Assembly: GCA_025738555.1 (NCBI GenBank)
Contig: JAOVFP010000020.1
Coordinates: forward strand, 1,922,001 to 1,986,000
Direction: 5' to 3'
DNA from: Cyathus striatus
Taxonomy: Eukaryota; Basidiomycota; Agaricomycetes; Agaricales; Nidulariaceae
DNA: 64,000 nucleotides
The notes beneath the pieces are model-generated. The model searched no databases, was not told the DNA's origin, and worked only from the letters and a program-made list of their open reading frames with translations. The position numbers were made by a program, and so were the translations under genes. Shown one piece after another: positions 12,117 to 22,999 of this stretch. How positions within the stretch are numbered: the stretch's first letter is position 1; each line of letters opens with the position of its first letter.

Positions 12117-14780
12117 ATAGTCCAGGAAATTAGGGAACTGAAAAGGTTATGAGAGTTTATATATAATAAAATCATATAACTCTCACTGAAGGTTTGGTTA
12201 CTGGCCGCAGAACTTGAAAATATCTTTGGAGGTCTTCTGGGAAATAAGAAGTAAGGCAATAGGTGCGTAAACTGAACAGCCTTCACTTATAAGCATTTTA
12301 TAATAGCATAGTCTATTAATACATGTCTACATATAGTAAAAAGTATTAGTAAACGCCAGTCGTCAGCGACCAAGGTGACATCAAATTCTTTCCTGATAAC
12401 TGGTCGCCACGTACTAGAATTTTTTGGGCACGGATCCCAAGTCCACACTAAAATACTTTATTTGAGGAATGAAAGCATTCAACTTCGTCTCTTAGGTCAT
12501 TTGCCCGTGATACACTAAAACACTAGGCTCTATCACTGAACGACACCTTGCTTAAACCTTCTATCGGTTTACTTTCGTGCTCGTAGAAAGTTTTGAATGT
12601 AGAATTTTCAGCAACAAATCAACCATTCGGGGGAATTGGCTGGATGAAATCAATTAACTTGATCAAGTGTCGGAAAAATCGAGATCGGCATATTTGTTCA
12701 GACCTGGCCATATCAGGTCACATAAGGCCATCAGTATTTAGGGGGGTCTATAGCCCTTAAGAATCAAGCAATAGTGAATCATAAGCATCATCAAGTATAG
12801 CTCAGCGCAATGTAAATGATAGCTACATATATAAGTTATGCAGCTAATCAGTACTTATATTACTGTTCATCACTATGGGTACAGATAAGTCTGAAAAGAA
12901 TGTGTATAGAGTATAATACTGAGAACTATGATCAACAACGACATGGAAAATCCAAATGGTCAGTAAGTTTTTTGTGATTCCCATTTATATCTATGGAAGG
13001 CATCAGCGCGGAAACATTGCGTACAATTAAATCTTCAAGGTAAATAAATATAGCCATTCATAATATACATTCAAATTCATAGACTTGTACAACACACATA
13101 ACACAACTGTTGCCAATCTCAGAAAACTAGCTCTCCACCGATCCAAACCTTTGTCTTGGACGAATGTAGGAAAGTAACGTTTGAAGGGCATATGCTGTAA
13201 ATCAAACTGATTAGCGGGCACTCATACAATCGAAATCAGCTCACCATCAGTCGCGTTAACAACGTTCGCACTGACAAGACTAGTTGCTGGTTTCCGAGGC
13301 TGTGAGGGAGGCAGGGTATTGCAAGTTAAAGAGGTTTGCCTAAGTATATATCAGCTATTCAGTTAGCATTGTCGAGATATCGAGCACTGTACCAAACAAT
13401 GGAGAAAGAGTGTCAATGACACAATCGGGGAATTCATCCAACTTCGCTATGTCAATACTAGGTGATTCTTTCATTTTGAGGATGATGGTTTAGATTTGGT
13501 GGGTTTGGACTTGGAACCACAGCGAGACATTGGGGGGTTTTGACTTCAATACTCGTCCAAATTCCAACTCAATTATATATGCAGTGTGAACGTGTTGTGT
13601 AGTCAGGTCCAGGCTGGCAACTTGGAGCATTGCTCCAACTCCAAGGATGTACCAGCAGATTTGTGCGGAGGCAAGCTAAGCAATTACATCATTCAAATGA
13701 GAGCTTCTGTACACACCTCGCTGCAGGATGTGTCTGCATAAATGATGAGTGTTGTTAATTTTACAGCATCAATACATATGTTGAAACTCTGGTCAACTTA
13801 CCTTTAAGGGAGTATCGTTGACGTGTGTTCTTGCATCCAGTGCATAGGTGGTGGTCAGTCTTGGCCTTTTGAAACGTGTTATGGAGTTAATGCAATGTAT
13901 GGAAAGGATCGAGCACCAGGATTAGTGCCGCTCCAACCGTAGGTGCAAGAGAAGGGTCATGAAGGGAACTGTACTTATTTGGCCATTAAGATTTCATATT
14001 TGACGGTAAGCCCTTGAGCACTGAGCACTCCACGCGTGATAAATTTCATGTGTAATGTTTGACGTCTCATTTACTTGAACTTCGGCTTTCGCTCTCCCTT
14101 ATCAGCCCTTCTCTCTACTTCACTGCTCGCACTATCTAACTTAATTATAATATTACATTTACACAATAACAGTGAGTTTTGCACACCGTGTCTCAGTGTA
14201 CTACCGTAAACTGATTTCTATGGTGTCGCTCCTCGTGGTCACTCTCCAAACTCGTGCGATACCACTCCTGTTTCACTTCCACACTCTCCCAGACAGAAGC
14301 ATGGGCAGAGATATGTTTCTATGAGAATAGTTTAACTTAATTGATACTAGTATTAGTACTTCGATTAGACACTGGCTAGTAGCCACGAACACATCTAACT
14401 TAGTCATTTTTGTAGATAAATGACTGTATAATATAATACATGCTGCAAAGGATTTCCAGTGGCTACAGTAAACTACATGGGGGAATATGCAACATACATG
14501 TGTAAAGGGACAAGCTTATGGACACAGGTATAGTACTAATATTTTTATTCAGATACATCTATCAGCTATGTATGATATTGATCATAAGTGTATGACCTGG
14601 TAAATAACTGATATGACTGTCCAAAAAGCGTTCCAATACCTTACATGGTAATGTAGTAAGTTGCTTGCAAGCTTAGAGCACTAATGTTATGGGGTAATAT
14701 CAGCTTCTGACATAGAGTGTAAGTTCATTTATGGACTGATAAATGGGGTGATATGTCTGGAAATGAAACCTGATGAGCAT
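12117..14780. other. Intergenic, no firm gene
   Basis: 12117-12450 is the shared F-box upstream block. A possible two-exon minus-strand micro-ORF begins at 13474 (MKESPSIDIAKLDEFPDC...) and with a 53-nt GT-AG intron stops at 13326 after 31 codons; it may be a 5' fragment of a lost gene. Nothing else can be supported. Confidence 0.45.
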
Positions 14781-14975
14781 TGATATGGCTGTCAGAAGGC
14801 TATTTCGATTTTTCCGACAAGAGGAAGTGATTTACAATTTCCATGCCATCATCATACTATTAGGTTATCTGGTGATGAAAACAGTAAGTTGGTCCTACTT
14901 ATACAAGTAAGTACTACACATCCAATCGGTCATCCGATGCTTATAAGCGTTCTAGTAAACACAAGTAAACAAGCC
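14781..14975 (-). repeat. Collapsed remnant of a further F-box unit
   Basis: 14820-14930 resembles the 3' flank of the F-box units (compare 10720-10810: AAGTGATTTACA, then TTTCC, GTGCCATC and a GTGATGA block). Directly after it, 14935-14975 resembles the upstream block (GCTTATAAGC, then TAGTAAAC). The coding part that should lie between them is missing, as if an F-box unit had been deleted down to its flanks. Confidence 0.4.
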
Positions 14976-16219
14976 CGGAATCGACTCTGAACTAATGGGT
15001 CTCGTTCATGGCAAGTCCTGTTCTCTTTCCTCTCTCAATCCTCTCCTTCAACATTCCTTAGTTCTTAACCTTTTAACTTTTCTCACTATATTTCATGTCC
15101 ACTCATGTCCTCCCTCGCAGCGCTTCAACGAGCTCGCCTAGGCTTGCAAATTCACGGGGCCTTCTAGAGTTTGTCTTTCTCCGAGTCCTAAGTACTGAGC
15201 TGAGTCACTCCTCTTCTCCCCCTTTTCTCTTTTACCCTCTTCTCCAGGGATCACAAGCACAAGTTTTGCATCGTACCACAGAGTTCCTTTGAGGATTTGA
15301 GTACCATTCCCCAACAAGCACACCAAACTCTAACCCCGCAAATCCCCTCCTCTACTTCTTCGGCTCGTGCAAAGCCTTACGTTCAAGCCTCAGGCTTCAG
15401 GAGTCTTGCAGGAATCACAAATCTCTTTCGTCGCGCAACAGGCCATAGAAACCGCCCAATTATCCCTCCAATAATCCAACGGCAACACCTTCATTCCAGT
15501 TCTTTCGCCTTTACTTCCTGATTCCAACCCGTCTCTACCTATGCTCTCTCCCTTGAAACCTGCCCTTCGCTCTTTAGGCTAAAACGAAATAATTCGGTTA
15601 TCTACATCCCACTGTGATACAGTAACTCCTTCAACCTACTATCTAAAAGTACTGGCAACCTCCAACTGTCCTTGCCGATCGATTCTACGAGATAATCACA
15701 AAACCATCGCAAGATTCGAGAAATCACATCGAATGTTTGATAAAACCACATCACCTCCCACAGAAGAGCTGTTCCTGCGAAGATGTTGCTAGACAGCAGG
15801 GGACAGGAAATGCAGGATCTGATTATTACCCGGTTCCTAGCGCTGGGGAAGAAGAGAAGAGTAACAGAGCAATCCATGGCCCAAGGGCAAATTTTTGAAT
15901 TTCCGGCATAAGGATAGGTGGGTAGGGAAATGCCCATCTACAGTAAAATATTTTAGGTCGCTTAATTGTGTTGCATGAAGTAGTATTTAAATGGGGTTTG
16001 GAGGATTGCCATTAAACGCCCTCAGGTAAGATTACGCTGGCTAAGTCCACTACCTATACTTGTGAGATTAGTTAACAAATTTGAAGTTGAGGTTGAAACA
16101 GCCAAGAAACAGCCGCCGCAGGGCCGTGTTCATAGTTAAGTACAACATTGAACCAACCCCCTGGGTTGAACAAAAAGCAAAACCGAATTCCCATGACCCC
16201 TCCTTAACTAAATCTTTAT
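14976..16219. other. Intergenic upstream of U6, no gene recognised
   Basis: Open frames at 15095-15521 (+) and 15602-15937 (-) have no family resemblance and no supporting splice sites, so I do not call them. The last 40 bases before 16220 should contain the Pol III promoter of U6; TTAACTAAATC about 28 bp upstream is the best TATA-like candidate. Confidence 0.5.
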
Positions 16220-16243
16220 GTCCCCTTCGGGGTGACATACGAA

Positions 16244-16274
<31 letters not shown>

Positions 16275-16335
16275 GGCCCCTGCACAAGGATGACACGCTT
16301 TCCCGGAGTGGTAGACCTATGGGTCTCAATATTTA
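16220..16335 (+). ncRNA. U6 spliceosomal snRNA
   Basis: The core is unmistakable: AATTGGAACGATACAGAGA, then AGATTAGCATGGCCCCTGC and ACAAGGATGACACGC. It contains the ACAGAGA box that pairs with the 5' splice site, the AGC triad and the internal stem-loop of the catalytic core. A GC hairpin (CCCCTTCGGGG) forms the 5' stem-loop. No intron interrupts the gene, unlike some basidiomycete U6 genes. The 3' part after GACACGC departs from the animal form and instead makes a hairpin AGACC-TAT-GGGTCT followed by TTTATTTTG, the likely Pol III terminator. Exact ends are uncertain by a few bases. Confidence 0.93.
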
Positions 16336-16517
16336 TTTTGTCTTTGTATGAGGTCCAGACAGAACGTTGCCGCAACAAATTAGATGATCTTGATACTGGA
16401 TTGCAAGATGTGAAGCTTTGAGATATTAGTATATTAACGTTTACATGAAATTTTAAAGTTGTAAGACTATAAATATAAGTATATACAGTTACATATGATA
16501 TCGATGATGTCCGGCTG

Positions 16518-19500
16518 TTAAGATCCTTCAAGTTGCAAGCGATTCACATTTCCTTTACACAATTCAACTGAGCCATATTGTTCAGCTCTCTGAAAGAGAG
16601 GAATTGCTTTGCACCAGAGATCCTTCGCTTTCTCCTTATCACCTTTTCGAAAAGCAATATCTCCAATTCGAAGCATGCAGTCTGCCTTTCCCCGATAAAT
16701 ATCCATCTTTTCATATCCAAAAATTGAAGCTTCAAAAAGCGAAAGTGCAACTTTATCATCCCCTTCGTTCACAAATATATCACCGATGCGTCGAAGGCCA
16801 CTGTGAACATAAGGTTGGCTATAATTCCGAGCCCGTAAAATTAAGACGATGTATTGGTTCATGGCAAACTGTAATTTCTTTTCGGCGAGATAGATGTCAC
16901 CCATCATTTCAATACACCGCAAGGTGGTCCATCCAGCGTTATATCTAACGTTGAGAACTTCCTTCCTGCAGATATCCCGTGCTTGTACAAATTTTCCCGA
17001 GAGGAATTTTATATGAGCCTTATTTAAGGCATGATCCGTAGCAATGATGCTACCTGTACCTAAAGTGGCCTGTATGAGCTCTACAGAAGCCATATCACGA
17101 AGTGTATGCTCATTATTGGCCCTCCCTGTCAGAAGGTCGATTTCGATTATGCTTATTAAGAATTGCGCTCTTTGAGCTTGCCCTTCCTTCGTGGTGGGAT
17201 CTCCAGCGCCTTCGTTCCTGGAAAGTCGCGATAAAACACTACGAGACTCGTTGTATTCAGATTTAAAATAGTACACTGCGGCAAGGTAGTAATCTTTTGT
17301 CATTGTTACCGGAGAGGATTCTTCAACTCCAAGAGCGGTAAAAATAGCTGTCGACTGTTTTAGCGCTGTCAGGGCACGAGTAAAGTTGCCATTATTGAGA
17401 TGAATCGATCCTTCCTGTATAAGGCAGCGAATCTCGAGCATGGAAGAACCGGAGACCCTTGCAAGATCTTTGGCTTCTTGGAGTGACTTCAGTGCTTCGT
17501 ATAATTTCCCCGAGAACTTCCAGACCTGCGCCATCGCATGGTGTGCAATTCCTTGTAAACGCGCGTTTTTAGATTCTATGGACGCTTGAATGGATTTTTC
17601 CATGCATGCCATAATATCAACTTGGTCTAGCGATGCATCGTCATAGTGAAACGAATATTCGGAGAGCGCGAGGGCATTGTACGCTCGGACTATCCAAAGA
17701 AGGTTTGCACGAAGTTCCTAAAAAGAAGTATACGCGTACCTAATCCGTCTTTGTTCCCAACTGCTTCAAAGACGTGCACTGCATTCCATAGATTTGTACG
17801 ATGATTTGCCGCGTCGTGAGTACCCACACTCAGAGCCACTGCATACCAGTACCATCCACCCCATTCATCCTTTTCGAGTTCTTCAACATCATGTTTAATA
17901 AGTGATAAAAGCGAAGTGGTGTCAAAACCAGTAAAAGTATCGACGATAGTCAACTTAATGACACAACGCAATGCCTCTCGTCTAGCTTCGCCACTCAACT
18001 CCAGTGCGAATCTTATCAATGAAGCGATATTTCCTAAATTAGAATTGATCTGTCGAATGAGACCCGTGGGGGGATTATCCCGGAAACTATATAAAACATT
18101 GACGAATTCACTGAAGTGCTTCCCGAGAGGAGCATAAAGCTCCAACGAAGGTGGATGGATTTTGAGCATGTATTCTCTGATAGGAGTAAGACACTTCAAT
18201 CTCCCAGAGTTGTCGACATAAGCCAATGCTGTTCGGCACAGAACCGTTTTACATTTGAGGATCCCTAGAATAGGCATTCCGATTTGCTTCAATGCCGTAT
18301 CCGAAATCCCATCCGGAAGTAACGCAATCGCAGTCAACAACTCTCGAGCTCCTCTATGGGCGCGAAACCGAGGACTGGAAAGTGACAATCCAATCGAAAT
18401 ATCCAAATTGCTCGTCTTGTCCTCTCCATCTGTGTACAAATAAGCCTTCTCTTCTTTCCATCGGAGAAGTACAGACGCACAGCCTTCAAAACTCGCAAGC
18501 TGCGCGAGGAGCTTGACTGCGAGCGGGAGATTGTCGGTCAGATGAAGTAATTCCGGGATGTGGGGATCGTCTTCGGGCTCGTCTGAGATTTCGACAAAAA
18601 TAGACTTCGCGGCTTCGAAGGAGAGTGGCTGGAGGGGAGATAAGAAGGGTCGGGTCCATCTTGGACCGGAGGGGCGTTCAGTACCTCGTATTGTGACCTA
18701 TTGAGAATAACAATTAGTACTTAATAAGTCGTTTTCAAAGATAGAGCTTACGATAACGCTCAGTCGTTTCACACCACATAGCGCACTTAGGAATTCTTCG
18801 GTCTTTGGCCGCCTCGGACCTTCCCAAGGACTCTCAAAGTTATCCAATACCAGCAATGCATCATTGTTCTCTGTCCTGGCTTCGAAGTACTCCACGATCG
18901 CTCGTCCTGGCTTTCTTGCGTTTTCGATACCTAACGACAACGTCATCGCATTGTGCAGTTCTTCAACAGATCCTGATGAATCACATGCAATAAAGTATCG
19001 CTGTGGATATCTGTCAATGATATCGCCATGGTGCAGAGCTGCCAATGCGAGTGACGTTTTCCCAATTCCTCCTTGACCAAGAATCGCTATTCGTGCTGCC
19101 TCAGGACCCTGCAAAGCAGAAAGGACCTGTTTAAGTTCCGAATCACGTCCATAGAATATCTGTGGCTCCGGTGGAAGAAGAGACAGAAGCGTGCTTGTGC
19201 TCTGATCTGAATTTGCTTTCTGCTACTTCTCAGATTTACGATCAAGTAAAGCTTATTAAAGAAATACCAGTTTCAACGTCGACGTTTTCGACTCTAGGAC
19301 AACCATAATTTCTTGATGTCTCCTGTTTGCTTCCGCTTGAATTTGAGCTAGGGTCGCTGCTGTGATTATTGTAGATCTAATCTAATCGCCCAGTTAAACG
19401 ATGTTAGCGAAGGTTAAATCAACTACTTACTCCGAAATTATCCATCGCAGCCTTCATCCCTTCCTTGCAGTCTGCTAAAAGCCTCGATATCTCTGCGTGT

Positions 19501-19992
19501 CTTCTTATTCGCTCAAACATACTTCCTTCGGCTTGAATTCGGACGTAGGAGAGTAATTTCTCCAGCGTTCTATACAGTGATTCCTGTCAGTGAGTAAATT
19601 ATTCTGACAAAAATGCACATACTCTGTGAATTGCGCAATATTCCTAACCATACTCGGAGACAACTCAGCTTCACTCTCGCCACAGACATTAATAATTGCA
19701 CAGATGAGTTCGTAGGCTCTTTCAGTCATCTTGACGCAGTCTTGCTTATTGCTTCTAACCGTCTTCACATCGAACGTTCCTCAGTCTTGATAACATAGAA
19801 ATAAACTTAAAGACAGACCTGCATAGTCTCCGCGATCATGACACTGACTCCAGCTATAATTTTTAAATATGGCAAATTCGTACTGTCACTAATATCTCGC
19901 AGGAGCTTGGTAGAGAGTGAGATATAGTCGAGTACAGTGTCCGTTCTACTGCTCGGAGCAGGAACTACAGAGCTTCCTGCACGGGCAGGCAT
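16518..19992 (-). CDS. STAND/NLR-like NTPase with C-terminal TPRs, 7 exons, 1,055 aa
   Basis: Signal-transduction ATPase of the type used in fungal incompatibility and innate-like responses. Exons: 19992-19819, 19762-19623, 19569-19431, 19381-19268, 19222-18752, 18697-17740, 17689-16518; 3,168 nt, all in phase. Order: a helical N-terminal region of about 190 residues with no family I recognise; FYGRDSELK; P-loop ILGQGGIGKTSLA; Walker-B-like LLVLDNFESPWE; NLPLAVKLLAQLA; a winged-helix-like stretch (LLTAIALLPDGISD); then about 450 residues of helical TPR-like repeats. The FESPWE form suits the nSTAND1 group. The last intron is only 50 nt (17690-17739); choosing the nearer AG would break the frame, choosing TTTGGATAG restores it. 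No effector domain (HET, Goodbye, lipase) is evident, so the output is unknown. Converges on U6. Confidence 0.9.
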
Positions 19993-22900
19993 TTTTACCG
20001 AGTGGATCAGCTAGGAAAGCCAGTGTGAGCAAGGGGGAGCCAACCACAAAGCGAACGGTGCATGCCTATATATGTGAAGAAACTGACAAGTTAGTCCATC
20101 AGGTACAGGGGCGAGAAGCAAGCAAAAATGAATGGAAATAATAGGAAGAGTCGGCGAATATGTCTTCCTTGGGAATCTTTATGTAGGTAGACATTCCGCC
20201 CCAAGCAACATACAATGTTCATCATTCAAACACTTGTCGTAACTCCAGCGCCGGCTGGTTTCACCTTGGCGTCTTAGATTCATCGAGGCTGGTGGCAGAT
20301 AAAAAAGAAAAAGTTACGAGTGAAATATGACATAGTGAGATGCCACCCGTCACTTGGTACTGGGAAGGTTTGATATCGGCTGGGAGAAGTATAGTCTAAA
20401 ACTGGCTAGGAGTGCCATGTGGTACTGAGCTCACAAGATGATTAGCAAATTTATATGGACTAGACAAAGTTCAAGGGGAGCTTTGCGGGCCCTGTGAGAC
20501 TTACCGTATTTACACGATCGACGTTTTAAAACATAGTGTGAAATTTCATTCAAATATTGGCCCTCAGTACCGTGAGCCCATAGCTCACCATTCGAACCAC
20601 CTATCACCACAACTTACTGCGCACGATTCCAATATACACTGAGCTGTGTTTAATCCACCCAACTTACCCTCTCGCGCGCAGAGATCCGAGCGGGCCAGCC
20701 ATCATTATCATAATATCATCATTTCTAGTGTCAGAAGAGCTCTTCGATACTGATACTGATGACCTACTTTTACTCTGCTTCTTCTGAATCTGATGTGTAA
20801 AGTATACGATAAGTACCGCACCGTTATGCTTGCTCGGTGACGGTGGCGTGATACAGAACCGCGGTAGATGAGTGGGATTAGTTGATAGTGAGATTCTGGA
20901 CCTGATATGTGGCTGTTAGCTTTGTATAGTTAGTTAATATTATTACTTTAGTATCGGAGAGAATGTTTGCCTGCTTATCCTTGGAACTTCATCTCTTTCA
21001 TACCCTACCAGTTCTGTTTTTACAACGAAGAAATTGATAGTCGGCGAACCAGGAAGTTCATTGATAGACAACTACACAGAAGCGGTATTCGGGATCTGAT
21101 GGTATGTGGCTGTTGACTTTATATAAATTCAATCAGTTCCTATTACTTACACTACAGAATGAAACGATTTCCAACGCACCGGCAGTGGAGAAGGTCACTC
21201 CCAACACCTCATTAATTTCATGCTCCTAGCATCAGAACCACCCGTTCCGTATTCATAATATATAATGAATGAAGTCGATGAATACGGAACTTTAGAAGAC
21301 GAAAGCTCGGATGGCTCGCCGGATGCTCGGATTTTTCGGAGCCGCGGTGCGTGTGCTTGTGTAATACTAATAAGGAGAGTTGAGTTGAGTGGCATGAGAA
21401 GAAGATCTAGGTGGAGCGGACTGCTGGATCTTGGTGTATGGGAAATATGCGAATTTTTAAAGTTTTTGTGGACGGAAACAGGATGTGTTTCTTCCCGTTA
21501 CATCAATGGGAGTTGAAATTAGAATGATACTGGATTTTCTCAGACTGTCATTGTTCGATGGATATCGAGTCCACCTAAGTGAAGAAGCAGGGGTTGATTG
21601 GCGAATAGCTCAAGCATTTACCTGCGATAGTTACAATAAGACATTGCGCGGTTGATATTGATAGGTTGTCAATTTACTGGGCGTTCTGCGGTACAGACGT
21701 CATTTTTGAGAACTGTTGGTGTTTTGTACCTAACTCAACTCTTAGCAAATTAGTAATCCTTGAAACAATGAAAAATTGAGAGTACGACGCACTAATATTA
21801 TATCGAGTCCTTTTCGTTGGATCTATCTTGGTGTATGGGAAATATGGTAGGAAATTTAAAGTTTTTGTGGACGGAAGCCTGTATGTTATTTCAATGGGAG
21901 TTGAAATTAGAATGTTACCGGATATTCTCGGACTGCCATTGGAAGTTCCACTTCAGCATTTTGAAGCAGGGGTTGAACATTGATTGGCGAATAAGTCGGG
22001 CATTTGCCTGGGATATTCAAGACATTGCGCGGTTGATATTGATAGCATGATGGTCAATTTTCCGCGTGTTCCGCGATACATGCGTCACTTTTGAGAATTA
22101 TTGGTATGTTTTGTGCCTAACATCATGAAACGGGAAGCGTGAATTTTGCCACAGTACCTGATGATGGTATGTCACGGTACACACTATAGTCCTTGATAAA
22201 AACTTAACAAAGACATTCAGGGGGAAATGGCATATATATACGACGTACCGACATTATATTGCATGCAATAATGCATGTGTATGAACTTGGAGTCGCGTTT
22301 CCGACGTGTCTCCTTTACTTTTTGAAAGAGATTGTATTCGGAACAAGGATTCGAAGTCTGTATAAAGAGTCTGTGCTGGAAATATCCGCCATCACTGGTA
22401 CGTCCTCCTGCTGAATTCTGAACGTCGATGTTTGGATGCTTCCATGAAAGTCTGGCATAGAGAACAGCCTGGAACTTTAATCACAAGATGAATGACGACA
22501 ACGAAAGTGGGGCATACCGTATCTATTCTAATGGAGGCTCGAAAGAAATCGATGAGAGGCCTTGAGGCAAGGGTGAGGCTTGGAGTTGACGTTGATTTCT
22601 GGATGTAGATAGATGTCAATCAAGCTACTTTGTCGTCAACTATAAGCTCATAGCTTCAATGTGCTGAGTGGTCTTCAGTGAAAGTGAGTTGAAAGTAAAA
22701 GCACAAAGGGCATTGTCCACGACGTACGTCTTCAAGCGAGCGTCACCGCGTCATCGGCGCTAATTCCGAAAGCTCACGTGGGATTGATTATCTGCACTGG
22801 AACGGAGCCAGGCAGTGATTGCCCGAAATCATCCAGTACTATATATCCATATCCCCAATCAGCCCACCATGCTCTTCCTCCTCTCCTCCTCCCCCTATTT

Positions 22901-22999
22901 CATCCTGAGTCCTGACCAACCCACCATCTGCCCACCGTGGATAAGCGACACCGCGCAAAGCACTGGGTCAAACGCGAGGCAAAGTATCTCGCAGACAAG
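19993..22999. other. Intergenic, no gene; contains a diverged direct repeat
   Basis: No frame above 85 codons and none recognisable. The right end, from about 22700, should contain the phospholipase C promoter and 5' leader. A direct repeat (see 21425-22113) is the only structure I found. Confidence 0.55.
21425..22113. repeat. Two diverged direct copies of about 300 bp
   Basis: Copy one is about 21425-21735 and copy two about 21824-22113. Both contain CTTGGTGTATGGGAAATATG, AGTTTTTGTGGACGGAA, then GGGAGTTGAAATTAGAATG, and near the end GACATTGCGCGGTTGATATT, in the same order. Indels separate them. No coding capacity; origin unknown, possibly a noncoding tandem duplication or a decayed repeat family. 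Confidence 0.7.

Noticed and set aside
13326..13474. Possible 31-codon two-exon gene
   Set aside because: Frame closes across a plausible intron, but it is too short and unlike known small peptides or pheromone precursors (no CaaX end).
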